From assembly GCA_020846635.1 (NCBI GenBank), contig JADLDO010000032.1:1-64000 (forward strand): a DNA stretch of 64,000 bases. The letters run 5' to 3'. Of this stretch, positions 29,929 through 39,475 are shown one piece after another. Made by a program: the position numbers and the translations under genes. The notes under the pieces were generated by a model. It was not told the origin of the DNA and searched no databases. It worked only from the letters and a program-made list of their open reading frames with translations. The DNA comes from Caldilineaceae bacterium. Its GTDB lineage: Bacteria > Chloroflexota > Anaerolineae > Caldilineales > Caldilineaceae. Position 1 is the stretch's first letter. Every line of letters begins with the position of its first letter.

Positions 29929-32262
29929 AACTGGCTTGTGCCTTGCCGTGGCTGTGGGCGTTGGCGTCGGTTCAGCCGTAGGTGTCTCTGTCGGCACTGG
30001 TGTCTCTGTCGGTAACGGCGTGTCTGTCGGTGCCACTGTCGGCGTATCCGTGGGCAACGGCGTATCCGTCGGCAGCAGCACATTGGTTGGCAATGGCGTA
30101 TCCGTCGGTAACGGCGTCGCTGTCGGCAATGGCGTTTCCGTCGGCACCGGTGTATTGGTCGGGGCCGTTGTTGGCGTTTCCGTCGGCGGCGTGGTCGCCG
30201 TAGCCGTTGGCTGTGGCGTCGCCGTTGGTACTGGTGTGTTGGTCGGCGTGTGCGTCGGCAGCGGCGTATCCGTCGGTAACGGTGTATTCGTCGGCGTATT
30301 CGTCGGTACTGCCGTTGGCGTCTCGGTCGGCAGCGGTGTCGCGGTCGCGGTTGGCAGCGGCGTCGCGCTCGGTACCGGTGTATTCGTCGGCATGGATGTC
30401 GGCGTATTGGTCGGCAGCGGTGTCACCGTAGCGGTCGGCAATGCGGTTTCTGTCGGCGCTGGTGTATAGGTCGGCAGGAGCGTCGCCGTTGGCAGCGGTG
30501 CCTCTGTTGGCTCTTCTGTCGCTGTGGCGGTTGGCAGCGGCGTATTGGTCGGCAATGGCGTATCCGTTGCCGCGGGTGTTGGTGTGACGGTTGGCAGCAG
30601 TATGCTCGTGGCAACTGGCGTGCTGGAGAGCGTGGGCGTGATCGTCGCGCTCTCCGTCGGTGTCGGCTGTGGTGTGTTGGTCACAGTCGGCAGCAAAATG
30701 AGTTCCGGCATCGTCGGAACTGTAGCGGTCGCGCGCACCAGAGGCGTGGCTGTCGGTGTTTGTGTCAATCCATTCGCAGGGAAGCGGGTGGGCGTGGCCG
30801 TTCGCGTTGCGCGCACAGTCGCCGTTGGGTTGAGCGGGCTTGGGCCATTCAAACCAGCCACACTAATGGACCGTGTCGGTGATGCCACGGCTGCGATGGC
30901 TGTCGCGCCGGCGCGAGGGGTTACAGTCGCTGTGGGCGGGCGCGAGGGTGCGCTACTTTGTGGAAACTGTTCTGTACCCGCGGTCGCGCGTGCCGCCGCA
31001 ATGGTTGCGGAGGTTGCAACAGGCTGTGGTCCCTCTTGACCGGCTATCGCGATGGGACTCTCTGTCAGATCCGGCGTGTAGACTGGCGTCAATGCCGAGG
31101 GGGGCACCACCGCGACCGCTGCGGGTGGATTCACCAGTGCCGACGCCACTGTCGCTATCGGTTCAGCCAATACGGCGGCGACGGGGCTGCTGCTGTCGGT
31201 GTCTAGCTGCTGCGCCTGTAGCCATTCCATCCACTCTGCCAGCACAACCTCGCGCTCGGCTGGTGGCAATGTCTCTGCTTCTGCCAGAACTCCCTCCGCC
31301 TCCGCTCGCACCTCTGCCACCAAAGCCGGATCGGGTGTACGACCGGCAGCCTCCAGCGTCGTTATTTCTTGCACGCGACGCTCTACCTGGTCCATCTGCC
31401 AGGCTACGGGCTCGCCAAAGGTGGTGACCACCACCCCCTGCACTTCCTCACCGCCCCGCTTCAAGGGATAGAGCAGATCGCCGGGGAGACTGTGTGCAGC
31501 GGTTTGCAGCACAAGCGAAGCCACCAGCACAAAGGATGCCGCCGCAGCGACCATGCCCATGTTGGGCCAATAGGCGCGCCGGGCCGGCTGCGCTGTGGTC
31601 GCCGCTTGACGCTGCCGGGTGGGGAACCAAGAGAATCCGCTGTCAGACCTCTCCAGCATCGTGGAGGGGATGGAGATGCGCGCCATCGCGGTTTGCTGCT
31701 GGCGCACAGCCTCTGCCACCAACTCACGCCCGCGCTCCAGCGCGCTGTCGGACATCTTTGGCTGTGGCAGGCTCTGCAAGTGCGCCGCGGTGTGCAACAA
31801 GGGCGCTAGTTCGTCTGCGTAGTCGGGATTCGCGGCGAGGGACGAGGCAATGGCTTGCCCATCTTCAAGGGATTCGATGGACGAGGCGAGAACGGTTTCG
31901 AATTCGCATTCCGGCATGGTCGCGGCGTTGGGTATTAGCGGCTGGCTGTGTAATTGCGCCGCAATACGCAGCAATGGCTCTAGCCTATCCGCATACTCAG
32001 GATAGGCGACGAGACAGGACTCGATGCTTTGTCCATCTTCAAGGGCTTCAATGCAAGAGGTGAGAATGGCTTCAAATGCCAGGCCTTGCACGCGCTCGGC
32101 GCGCGTGATCTGTGGTCGCGGCTGGCTGTGCAACTGCGCCACAATGCGCAGCAATGGCTCTAGCCTGTCTGCATGCTCAGGATACGCGGACAGACACGAC
32201 TCAAGGCTTCCACCATATTCAAGGGCTTCGATGCAGGATGCCAGAGTGGCTCCAAAGGTCAT
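29920..32262 (-). CDS. DUF5667-like membrane protein with three N-terminal repeats and a Pro-Thr-rich tail
   Basis: 780 residues. Residues 1-60, 61-119 and 120-170 are three copies of a helical unit ([36 protein letters not shown]). Units of this kind precede DUF5667 in Chloroflexota and resemble anti-sigma-factor-like helices. A transmembrane segment (about 237-256) follows, then the DUF5667-like signature [10 protein letters not shown] (260-269) and helices to about 355. Residues 400-775 are a disordered linker of [13 protein letters not shown] type, presumably outside the cell. Function unknown; a cell-surface or envelope-stress role fits the topology. The triplicated N-terminal unit is unusual. 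Confidence 0.8.
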   Translation of the reverse strand: MTFGATLASCIEALEYGGSLESCLSAYPEHADRLEPLLRIVAQLHSQPRPQITRAERVQGLAFEAILTSCIEALEDGQSIESCLVAYPEYADRLEPLLRIAAQLHSQPLIPNAATMPECEFETVLASSIESLEDGQAIASSLAANPDYADELAPLLHTAAHLQSLPQPKMSDSALERGRELVAEAVRQQQTAMARISIPSTMLERSDSGFSWFPTRQRQAATTAQPARRAYWPNMGMVAAAASFVLVASLVLQTAAHSLPGDLLYPLKRGGEEVQGVVVTTFGEPVAWQMDQVERRVQEITTLEAAGRTPDPALVAEVRAEAEGVLAEAETLPPAEREVVLAEWMEWLQAQQLDTDSSSPVAAVLAEPIATVASALVNPPAAVAVVPPSALTPVYTPDLTESPIAIAGQEGPQPVATSATIAAARATAGTEQFPQSSAPSRPPTATVTPRAGATAIAAVASPTRSISVAGLNGPSPLNPTATVRATRTATPTRFPANGLTQTPTATPLVRATATVPTMPELILLPTVTNTPQPTPTESATITPTLSSTPVATSILLPTVTPTPAATDTPLPTNTPLPTATATEEPTEAPLPTATLLPTYTPAPTETALPTATVTPLPTNTPTSMPTNTPVPSATPLPTATATPLPTETPTAVPTNTPTNTPLPTDTPLPTHTPTNTPVPTATPQPTATATTPPTETPTTAPTNTPVPTETPLPTATPLPTDTPLPTNVLLPTDTPLPTDTPTVAPTDTPLPTETPVPTETPTAEPTPTPTATARHKPVDE
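29940..30710 (-). repeat. Degenerate short tandem repeats encoding a Pro-Thr linker
   Basis: On the - strand, variable 6-24 base units encode [14 protein letters not shown] and TATPLPT. On the + strand the same DNA reads as Val-Gly-Ser frames, which are artefacts of base composition. Confidence 0.8.
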
Positions 32263-32764
32263 GTCTGTCTCACAGTTATGTCAGCATTTGCTAAGAATCA
32301 TCACCAGTACCCAAGAGAAGGAAAACGCAATGCGGGGGAAGGATGCAACGGGCAATGGAAATAGCACAATCATGATGGAAAAGCATGGATGGCTGCCGAT
32401 ACAGCGGCGCAAGCAAACCGCTTTCGCCACGCGAGCATTGTAGCACATCGCCTAAATCAAAAAAAGAGGTATGCCACACGCTTTTCGCAATCGTATTCAC
32501 TTGGTTCAGGTTGTCACCGGCACCGGTAGAAATCGACAGCAACCTGGATTATTCATCTATAGTGTACCCGTTTATTTCCTCAGTTACATGAGACAAATAG
32601 AGGAGATGTGTATAAATGCTATGCGGTTTTTATGTGGAAATTGGAATTTGGCACAGAATTCAGCACCAAATTCAGCGAGGAAGCGCTGTAGGAGAGGCAT
32701 TTGAGATTAAAAAACGGAGTGTGGGGCGTGGGGTGGAGAGGAGTTGTGCTATTCGATAAGTATC
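32263..32764. other. Intergenic region without a convincing gene
   Basis: 500 bases upstream of the DUF5667-like gene and downstream of the 32813 gene's terminator. It is more AT-rich than its surroundings (for example 32455-32650) and probably carries the promoter of the - strand gene starting at 32262. Small frames on both strands lack ribosome sites or recognisable protein features. A short direct repeat (AATTCAGC) occurs near 32655-32680. Confidence 0.45.
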
Positions 32765-32802
32765 AGGAGGGGCCAGGAACGAGCGTTCTCTCGGCCCCTC
32801 CT
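32765..32802 (-). terminator. Strong hairpin after the secreted PKD-like gene
   Basis: Perfect 10-bp arms AGGAGGGGCC (32765-32774) and GGCCCCTCCT (32793-32802), with a second small inverted repeat (GAACG/CGTTC) in the loop. It starts 11 bases after the stop of the - strand gene. No T-run follows, so termination could be Rho-assisted. Confidence 0.65.
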
Positions 32803-32812
32803 CAACGCAAAT

Positions 32813-33871
32813 CTAGTCGGAGAGGGAGGGTAGGAAGAGGGATTGGTCAAAGCCGGCCCGCGCAATGACCGGCTGTGGCACATTGCCTACAAGCACAAGC
32901 TCACTGCTGGGGGTGGAAGCGGCGCTTGCCATGCCGGGCGCATCAGCGATAGCAATTTGACCACCTTCGATCTGGGTTGTTGGATCAAAGAGTAAAATGT
33001 CTCGTGGGGGAGATAGTTCATTGTCATAGTATAGGTTGCCGGATGGCGTCCTAATCTGTAGACGGTAGCGGTCGGCTCCTGGTGGGTTTTGTAAGTCACC
33101 GTCAATAATCGCAAGGACAAAGGTATATCCGGCTACGTTATTAACTGACCCCGTCCCACTGAGGAGTGCATGCGCGCCATCGATCACCATCCAGTTGAAG
33201 TTGGTGTACGCAGCCGAGAACGAAAAGACCGTATTCAATGCAGCATCGGCCAGAACGAAGCGTACACGGCTGTTCGTGCGGAAGGTGCCATTAGAATTGT
33301 AGCCAACGGTGAAGCCTAATTGGGATGGCCCATCGGATGAGTTGAACTGGTTGTATGGGTAGGAGGGACTCTGGCCCCCTGTTCCCTTGATATGCCCTTT
33401 GGTATCATCCACGACCACGACATAGCGGTACGCGCCTCCGTCTTTGCCACCCTGGGTCTGGCCCTCGGTGGCGAGGCTGATGGAGGGCGCATAGACGCCG
33501 GGAACCGAATAACGGTGTGAGGCGGTGATGGTATCCAGCGTATTATCGATTGAGCAGTATTCATCGCCGGATGTATCGGCTGCAAGCCCGTGCGCAACGC
33601 AGCTTGTGCCATCATCCCAATTGATCGTAATGTAATGTGTGTCAGCCGGATCAGCATCCGTAAACTGGGCAGTCAGCACAACCGGGTCCGGGTAATCAAA
33701 GGGAATGGGGGTGCTAGGGTTTGCCGTAATCGGCCCCAAGTTGGGCGCACTGTTCGCCCATGCCGGCATCACCTGCGCCAAGATTAAGAACATCGCCAGT
33801 AGACTCGACAAGCGCAACTGATTCCAAACTTTGTTGCGCCGAGGCACAGAACTGCTTCTGAGTGTCTTCAT
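32813..33871 (-). CDS. Secreted protein with a PKD-like domain
   Basis: ATG 33871 with AAGGA 9 bases upstream; 352 residues. The longer TTG start at 33898 is less likely. The signal peptide (LSSLLAMFLILAQVMPAWA) is followed by NSAPNLGPITANPSTP and a PKD-like Ig fold (PVVLTAQFTDADPADTHYI, INWDDGT, ASHRYSVPGVYAPSI). A beta-rich domain follows, including RFVLADAALNTVF and TFVLAIIDGDLQ. The protein ends with SLFLPSLSD, related to short LFLP motifs in two other secreted proteins of the window. Probably a surface or matrix protein; no enzyme motif is visible. Confidence 0.7.
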   Translation of the reverse strand: MKTLRSSSVPRRNKVWNQLRLSSLLAMFLILAQVMPAWANSAPNLGPITANPSTPIPFDYPDPVVLTAQFTDADPADTHYITINWDDGTSCVAHGLAADTSGDEYCSIDNTLDTITASHRYSVPGVYAPSISLATEGQTQGGKDGGAYRYVVVVDDTKGHIKGTGGQSPSYPYNQFNSSDGPSQLGFTVGYNSNGTFRTNSRVRFVLADAALNTVFSFSAAYTNFNWMVIDGAHALLSGTGSVNNVAGYTFVLAIIDGDLQNPPGADRYRLQIRTPSGNLYYDNELSPPRDILLFDPTTQIEGGQIAIADAPGMASAASTPSSELVLVGNVPQPVIARAGFDQSLFLPSLSD

Positions 33872-33933
33872 CGTCGTGATCCTTGTGTATACCACCAACC
33901 ATTAGACGCGGTCATTGTGCCCAAGCTGAGATA

Positions 33934-35604
33934 CTACTCTGCATGTCCATCTTTCGTCACCTCCTTTGCGTCACCGTTCGTCATAAACTCTGGCGGCTGC
34001 TTTTTCGGTTGTTTGCTCAGCAAGGAAAATGCATTTTGCTGGCGGGAAGTTTTCTTGGACGCGGTGTGGATGCCATAGCCATATTCTATGTAGGAATAGG
34101 TGCTCTGTTTCAACGAGATGCCGTTGAGAACCGCGCCGATAATGGGGGCGCGCACCTGCCGCAGGATCTCCAGCGTGCGCTTTGCCACTGTCCACGAAGT
34201 CTTATTCGCACGCAGCACCAGCAAAACACCGTCTACCTGTGCTGCTAAGACTGCGGCATCGACCACAGCGCTGACAGGGGGGGTGTCTAGTACCACGATG
34301 TCCGCTTCTGCTTTGAGCGTATCGAGCAGCTGCTGCATGCGCTCCGAGCCGAGCAGCTCAGAGGGGTTGTGCGGCAGTGGCCCCGATGTCAGGATGCGCA
34401 AATTGGGGACGCTCGTCGTTTTGACAATTGTCATCACATCCAGGCTGCTGTCCAGCAGCACCGAAGTCAGGCCCGCCGCATTCGATAGCTGAAACAACTG
34501 GTGCTGCTTGGGCCGGTGTAAGTCCGCATCAATCAGGATGACTCGTTTGCCCGCAAGCGCCAAGCTGATACAGATATTGGCGGCTGTGACAGATTTGCCT
34601 TCATGCGGGGTTGGCCCCGTCATGACAAGCGAGTTGATCGACTGCGTGAGCGCCATATGTTGAAGGTTGGTGCGCAGGCCGCGGTAGGATTCCGTACCCG
34701 CGGGTGATGCGCCATTGAGCATGATCAGCTTATTGCTCTGCTTGAGTGCCGGTATGCTTGCCAACAGCGGAAGCCCAAGCCGTGGCCGAATTTCCGAGCT
34801 GTTCTGGATGGAATCATCGAGGAATTCCAAGAGATAGCCGCCTCCAGCCCCCAGTACCGCGCCAACCACCAACGCCATCAGCAAATTGAGGATCAGATTC
34901 TGATCGATGGGTTCGGTGGGTAAGGCGGCCGGTTCAAGGATTGTGATCCGGTTTGTGGCATTTTGTAGAGAGTTCGCCAACAGGGATGAATAGTTCATAC
35001 GCAGGGAGCTTAGCTTGTTTTGCAAGGCAAAGATTGCATCTTGCGTGCTTGCAATCTCGCGCGCGCTGAACATATTTGCCAACTCGTCCTGCTTACGTAC
35101 AATCTCATCCTCTGTCTCTTGAATGCCTGCTTCCAGTTTTGCCAGTTGTTCAACTAGAAATTGCTGTCGTTCATGTTCTTCCTGACCGACAGGGCTTTGC
35201 AGAATCATCTGGTTGACAAGTTCCTGTGCAACGGCTTGCGCCAATGCGGGGTCTTCGGCGGTTACGACAATTTCGATCAACGGTGAATTGAGAACGGGCT
35301 CCACGGTATAGTCAGGGAGCTTTGTAATGTTCAGCGCGGCCATTGTCGCCTGGCGCAGAGGCGCGCGCCCGGCAATGTCGGCGTACGCCTCTGCCAACTG
35401 CTCTGCAAGCCCAAGCTGGCTGTTGTTTGGATTTGGATCCTGAAGGCCAGCGCCGATCATGATGGTTGTCTGTGATGTATAGAGCGCAGTTTGAGACCGG
35501 AGAAAGAAGTAAGCGGAAACGCCTGCAACCGCAGTTGTGAGCAGGATAAGCCACCACCATTTACGCAGAGGTTGTAGGTACACACCCAGGTCAAACTCAC
35601 CCAT
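33934..35604 (-). CDS. Wzc-like polysaccharide co-polymerase with fused tyrosine autokinase
   Basis: 556 residues; AGGA sits before the ATG. TM1 (about 17-35) and TM2 (about 238-258) flank an extracytoplasmic Wzz-type region with coiled coil (145-215). A BY-kinase domain follows: Walker A GPTPHEGKS (330-338), Walker A' ILIDADLHRP (356-365), Walker B VVLDTPP (437-443). The tail has Tyr at 503, 505, 508 and 510, a short version of the autophosphorylated Tyr cluster. Family role: controlling chain length and export of surface polysaccharide by phosphorylation cycling. The gene fits the heptose and glycosyltransferase locus downstream. Confidence 0.92.
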   Translation of the reverse strand: MGEFDLGVYLQPLRKWWWLILLTTAVAGVSAYFFLRSQTALYTSQTTIMIGAGLQDPNPNNSQLGLAEQLAEAYADIAGRAPLRQATMAALNITKLPDYTVEPVLNSPLIEIVVTAEDPALAQAVAQELVNQMILQSPVGQEEHERQQFLVEQLAKLEAGIQETEDEIVRKQDELANMFSAREIASTQDAIFALQNKLSSLRMNYSSLLANSLQNATNRITILEPAALPTEPIDQNLILNLLMALVVGAVLGAGGGYLLEFLDDSIQNSSEIRPRLGLPLLASIPALKQSNKLIMLNGASPAGTESYRGLRTNLQHMALTQSINSLVMTGPTPHEGKSVTAANICISLALAGKRVILIDADLHRPKQHQLFQLSNAAGLTSVLLDSSLDVMTIVKTTSVPNLRILTSGPLPHNPSELLGSERMQQLLDTLKAEADIVVLDTPPVSAVVDAAVLAAQVDGVLLVLRANKTSWTVAKRTLEILRQVRAPIIGAVLNGISLKQSTYSYIEYGYGIHTASKKTSRQQNAFSLLSKQPKKQPPEFMTNGDAKEVTKDGHAE

Positions 35605-35656
35605 ACACTGTTCCTATCTTTTCCACCAGTAATGCCTGTTTAGACCAGTAATGCAC

Positions 35657-35693
35657 CGTTGAGTGAGCTCTTTGATTCCAAAGAGACTCAACG
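35657..35693 (-). terminator. Hairpin overlapping the stop codon of the beta-propeller gene
   Basis: Arms CGTTGAGT (35657-35664) and ACTCAACG (35686-35693), with inner arms CTCTTTG (35668-35674) and CAAAGAG (35679-35685), form a 15-bp stem with a 3-base bulge and ATTC loop. The stop codon (35688-35690) lies inside one arm. It separates the beta-propeller gene from the Wzc-like gene. Confidence 0.65.
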
Positions 35694-38162
35694 AACCCAG
35701 ATGGGATCCCAATCGTTATACTCGTTGTTACTCAGGTTGCGCTGCCCAGAACCGTCGGCGTTCATGATCCAGATCTGGCTGCGTCCCGAATCACGGTTGG
35801 AGTAGAAGACGATCCGGCTGCCATCGGGCGACCAGGCAGGATGTTTATCCCATTCCCAGGTGTTGTGGGTTAGCTGCTGCGGATCTTTTCCCTCAAGGTC
35901 CACAACATAGATTTCATCATTGCCGGAGTTGGTGCTGACAAAGGCGATCTGATCCCCGCGTGGCGACCAGGCCGGGTCATAGCTCACTTTCTCTCGGAAG
36001 TGCGTGATCTGGCGTGCGTCCTTGTATTCGAAAGAGTAAATCTTGATCTGGAGATCACCATTGTTATCGGCCTGGACAATGGCTTGCTCATGCCCGTTGG
36101 GCGACAAACTGAGCATTTGGTCGCGTGCCAAAGCCATCAACTGGAGATCTGTGACGACCAAGACAACTTCCCCGGTGTCGGGGTCCATCACCCACACCTG
36201 ATCCTCATTCGAGCGGTCCGAAAGAAAGAGAATCTTGTTGCGGAACAGCGCCAGATCCGCCGCGGTGATCATGCGCGTTGGTGCGGGGGTAGACGTCGGC
36301 GTCAGGCTGTCCACCGAAAGAATCAGGGGCAGCGCGGTGGGCAGCGGAATCTCCGTGGGCGTCGGCAGCGGAACTGCTGTGATCACGACAAAGTTCCACG
36401 GCGTGGGCGTGGGCGTTCCGGTTGTGGCAGCCGCTGCATTTTGCTCGCGCACCATGACAACCGCTGTCTCCTGGTTTGCAGGTGTCTCAGTGGCAAACGC
36501 ATAAATCGCCTCAACCGCGTTATAGGGCAGCGGCGTGGGCGTGGCTGCGCCGCTGGCGGCAACTTGTGTGGCTTCGACCACGCGCGCGGCTGCCGTCGCC
36601 ACATTCTCTGGGGGCGGCGATGGATAGACCAGCATCGGCGTGACATAATTCGTTGGAACCGGCGTAAAGGTCCCTGTCGTCAGCGCGACAGCCGTTGCAT
36701 ATTCGGCATTGTATTGTGCCGTGGCTTCGTTTTGGGGCACTGGCGTATCAAGCACCACGGGCGGCAGTTCCTCTGCAAGCGCGTTGGCCTGCACCGTCGC
36801 CAGGTTCAGTGGCGTAGGCGTAGGTGTGACCACTTGATAGGGCAAAGGTGTATTTGTGCCAAAGGCATTCGCTTCAACCGTGGCTGTCGCCGCATAGGCG
36901 ACGACGGTCATCACATTGGCTGGAACGGGTGTCGTCGTTGCGATAATCACGGCTTTGGTCGGCAGCGGTGGTGGCGTTGGCGGGGGCGCGCCGACACTGA
37001 GCAGCAAGGTGGCCGCGTCCCCTGCCGTTTCTGGCCCCAAACCACTGTCCCACGCAAAGAGCGTCTCGCCATTTTGCATGCCCGCAAGAATCCGTACGAT
37101 GACGGAGGTTGCGCCATCCAACAGTTGTTGGGCAAGCCATTGCCGCGTGGGCTCATCGAGCGCCCAACTGTTGACCGTCTCCTGGGCGAGGTCGTCCGAG
37201 CCAAGCTGGGGAAAGAGCGTGATCGACGCCGGAGCGCTGTAGAAGGTCAAGAAATCGGATTCGGGCAGGTTGGCTAACGAGCTTTCCGGCAGCAATTGCA
37301 CCAGCCAGGTTCCGGCTACGCCGCTGATGAGCCGGTCGTCGCGCAGGCCGGTGAGCCGCAGTTCTGCATAGGGGATGGGCGCGCCACGCGGGATCGCGCT
37401 GAGGTCAAAGCGCATACCCGCAATGTAACTTCGCCCCTCAAAGACACCGGCATAGAGGAAGGAATCGCCGAGATGATTACGGAGTGTATCATCGCTCGAC
37501 CACCAGCCTGCCTGGCCCGGCTCAGGTTTGATCAGGAATACTTCACCACCAGCTACAGGCGTCGGTGTCATAAAACGTTCGGCGAGTTGTGCAGAAGCCA
37601 TTGCCACTGCCGCAGCCTGGGTGGTAGTGGGCGTTTCGGTGGCAATCTCTGGAAGCTGTACATTTTGGTTGACGACTTGGTTGGCGACTTGGTTGGCGGC
37701 AGACGCAGCTTGAGCAACCTCAACCGGTGTTGGCGTCGCACTCTCGATGACGACAGCAGGCGGCACTATGGCAGCAGGCATCGCATCCGCCGCGATCGCT
37801 TGTCTACGCTCGGCAAGCGCGGCGCTGAGGGTTGGATATGCTGCCGCCATCAACAACACAAGCAAGAGCGCGCCTACAAAGAGGCCGATCATTGGGCGCG
37901 ATGGGCGGCTCTTGGGCAAGCCATTCGACCCGCGTGTTCCTGCGTTTGTGCTGCTCGATTCCGCGGCAACGTTCTGCTGATAGAGCGGACAGTTGACATG
38001 GTTTTCGCACAGGCAATAGGCCTCCTGGTGTTGTGCATCTGGGGCGAGGACGCGCTGGGGCATGTGGCAGCGATGCAGGCGAGAGGGAGCCGATGCCGCC
38101 ACAGTATGGTCAGTACTAAGCCCTAAGCGTGGACATATTCTCTTTGTAGGGGCAGTTTGCAT
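35688..38162 (-). CDS. Membrane-anchored TolB-like beta-propeller protein with Cys-rich cytoplasmic N terminus
   Basis: ATG 38162 has GGAG 8 bases upstream; 824 residues (the frame is open to 38249). The N terminus has the pattern CPRLGL...RC...YCLC...C (Cys 10, 32, 50, 52, 58), known as a recurring head of Chloroflexota membrane proteins. TM at 91-109. Residues about 205-400 resemble a DNRLRE-type beta domain (GMRFDLSAIPRGAPIPYAELRL). A Pro/Thr-rich linker with PTPTPLN-like patches (about 405-640) leads to PD40/WD40-like blades (YDPAWSPRGDQIAFVS, HPAWSPDGSRIVFYSNRD). Probably an extracellular scaffold; function unknown. A 12-bp triplet repeat at 37666-37701 encodes NQVANQVVNQNV. Confidence 0.8.
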   Translation of the reverse strand: MQTAPTKRICPRLGLSTDHTVAASAPSRLHRCHMPQRVLAPDAQHQEAYCLCENHVNCPLYQQNVAAESSSTNAGTRGSNGLPKSRPSRPMIGLFVGALLLVLLMAAAYPTLSAALAERRQAIAADAMPAAIVPPAVVIESATPTPVEVAQAASAANQVANQVVNQNVQLPEIATETPTTTQAAAVAMASAQLAERFMTPTPVAGGEVFLIKPEPGQAGWWSSDDTLRNHLGDSFLYAGVFEGRSYIAGMRFDLSAIPRGAPIPYAELRLTGLRDDRLISGVAGTWLVQLLPESSLANLPESDFLTFYSAPASITLFPQLGSDDLAQETVNSWALDEPTRQWLAQQLLDGATSVIVRILAGMQNGETLFAWDSGLGPETAGDAATLLLSVGAPPPTPPPLPTKAVIIATTTPVPANVMTVVAYAATATVEANAFGTNTPLPYQVVTPTPTPLNLATVQANALAEELPPVVLDTPVPQNEATAQYNAEYATAVALTTGTFTPVPTNYVTPMLVYPSPPPENVATAAARVVEATQVAASGAATPTPLPYNAVEAIYAFATETPANQETAVVMVREQNAAAATTGTPTPTPWNFVVITAVPLPTPTEIPLPTALPLILSVDSLTPTSTPAPTRMITAADLALFRNKILFLSDRSNEDQVWVMDPDTGEVVLVVTDLQLMALARDQMLSLSPNGHEQAIVQADNNGDLQIKIYSFEYKDARQITHFREKVSYDPAWSPRGDQIAFVSTNSGNDEIYVVDLEGKDPQQLTHNTWEWDKHPAWSPDGSRIVFYSNRDSGRSQIWIMNADGSGQRNLSNNEYNDWDPIWVR

Positions 38163-38188
38163 ATCTACATCTCCACTTTCGACTGCTC

Positions 38189-38749
38189 TCATGGCGGCTT
38201 CAGGATGGATTCCACCGCAGAGAATAAGTCTGGAAAGACAGGAACGCATGTGTGATTATCAAGTCGTCTGCTCGGATCCTGATGACCGGAGTTGACGAAT
38301 ATCGCTGGACAGTTGACCGCGGCTGCAGCTTGATAGTCAGTGAAGGAGTCGCCGATGAAGATGCATTGCGTAAGTTCCAGATCAAAAACCTGTGCTGCCT
38401 GAATCAAGAGCCCTGGCTGCGGCTTGCGACAGTCGCACTGTTCGTCGGGCCGGTGTGGGCAGACAAAGAAGCCGTTAATCCGCCCACCCGCCTGGCAGAC
38501 CGATTCGCTTAGCCTGCGGTGAATCGCATCCACCTCCTCTGCGCTTACGATCCTGCGCCCAATGGCCGATTGGTTGGTGATGACCAAGATCGGCCAGGGA
38601 TGGGTCGCAAGCCGCTGGAGCGCCGCCAAAGACCTGGGCAGAAACTCAAACTCCTCCCAGCTTTTGACATAATCCTTTCTTTCGCGATTAATGACGCCGT
38701 CGCGATCCAGAAAAATGGCGCGCATTGCAGGATGAGAGGGGCGAACCAT
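38189..38749 (-). CDS. gmhB: D-glycero-D-manno-heptose-1,7-bisphosphate 7-phosphatase
   Basis: HAD-family enzyme, about 186 residues from ATG 38749. Starts at 38761, 38794 or 38725 cannot be excluded because the upstream tandem repeats provide several ATGs. Catalytic FLDRDGV (Asp 15, Asp 17), ITNQS, and a zinc site of the CPHRPDEQCDCRKP type match GmhB, and the C-terminal FIGDSFTDYQAA carries the metal-binding Asp. It removes the C7 phosphate of heptose bisphosphate, the third step to NDP-heptose. With gmhA and hddA directly upstream and hddC nearby, the pathway is the GDP-heptose type. The stop is 26 bases before the beta-propeller gene start. Confidence 0.9.
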   Translation of the reverse strand: MVRPSHPAMRAIFLDRDGVINRERKDYVKSWEEFEFLPRSLAALQRLATHPWPILVITNQSAIGRRIVSAEEVDAIHRRLSESVCQAGGRINGFFVCPHRPDEQCDCRKPQPGLLIQAAQVFDLELTQCIFIGDSFTDYQAAAAVNCPAIFVNSGHQDPSRRLDNHTCVPVFPDLFSAVESILKPP

Positions 38750-38753
38750 GCTA

Positions 38754-38808
38754 TCACCCATGAATATCACCCATAAATAATCACCTATAAACAATCACCT
38801 ATGAATGG
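38754..38808 (-). repeat. Four ~14-bp tandem units between gmhA and gmhB
   Basis: Units 38754-38766, 38767-38780, 38781-38794 and 38795-38808 are variants of TCACCYATRAATAA. On the - strand each contains a GGTGAT core, and they include the gmhA stop codon (38799-38801). They create extra candidate starts and Shine-Dalgarno-like sites ahead of gmhB. Confidence 0.8.
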
Positions 38809-39455
38809 AGTAAAGACATATCCATTGCGACCGGCTCTATGGCGACCGGTTCCATTGCCACCAGTTCGGTGACGATCGGAGCGACGTGTACCGTTTGTGC
38901 GGCTTTGCGTAATGCCACCGTGACCATGTGTTCAAGGATCATGTGTATATCTTCGATCTGTTCAACACAATCATTCGGCACAATCAGCGGCAACTCGACA
39001 AGGCCCGCCAGTTTGCCCCCGGCATATCCTGTCCACCCGATGGTGAAGATGCCCAGTTCATGCGCTCGTTCCACTGCTCTGAGCACATTGGGCGAGTTGC
39101 CGCTGGTCGAGATAGCAACGAGGATGTCACCGCTTTCACCATAGTTTGCGAGCTGTTCGGCAAAGATATTTTCATAGCCGAGATCGTTGGCATAGGCGGA
39201 GAGCGTCGCCATGTTGTCTGTCAAGGCGATCACCTTGAAGCGTGGAACGCCGGGCAGGATCGTATTTTTGTTTAGATCACATGCCATATGCGAGGCTGTG
39301 GATGCGCTGCCGCCGTTGCCGATGACAAAGATCTGGCGGCTCTCCAAGCGGGCACGATGCAGAATTTGAACCATGCGTCCAATTTCTTGCCACGGCATGA
39401 GGTCTAAAGATTGCATGACCTCTCTTGAGTAGTTTTGATAAAATTGCACAGTCAT
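38799..39455 (-). CDS. gmhA: Sedoheptulose-7-phosphate isomerase (SIS domain)
   Basis: 218 residues; GGGGG sits just before the ATG. A single SIS domain with VIGNGGSASTASH and ISTSGNSPNV, and a C-terminal DIHMILEH helix, matches GmhA. It converts sedoheptulose 7-phosphate to D-glycero-D-manno-heptose 7-phosphate. It lies 20 bases after hddA and before gmhB, so the pathway steps are in one transcript. The last residues are a repetitive tail (VAMEP, VAIEP, VAMDM) from a 15-bp tandem repeat at 38821-38865, absent from ordinary GmhA proteins. Confidence 0.93.
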   Translation of the reverse strand: MTVQFYQNYSREVMQSLDLMPWQEIGRMVQILHRARLESRQIFVIGNGGSASTASHMACDLNKNTILPGVPRFKVIALTDNMATLSAYANDLGYENIFAEQLANYGESGDILVAISTSGNSPNVLRAVERAHELGIFTIGWTGYAGGKLAGLVELPLIVPNDCVEQIEDIHMILEHMVTVALRKAAQTVHVAPIVTELVAMEPVAIEPVAMDMSLLHS

Positions 39456-39475
39456 AATGCCCCCTTTGATTTGGC

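Noticed and set aside
29936-30469. Val-Gly-Ser-rich + strand frame (177 codons)
   Set aside because: It is the reverse complement of the Pro-Thr repeat DNA; low complexity explains the open frame.
36000-37277. Long open frame on the + strand (425 codons)
   Set aside because: It is antisense to the Pro-Thr linker and beta domains of the - strand beta-propeller protein, with an Arg/Cys/His-rich, non-protein-like composition.
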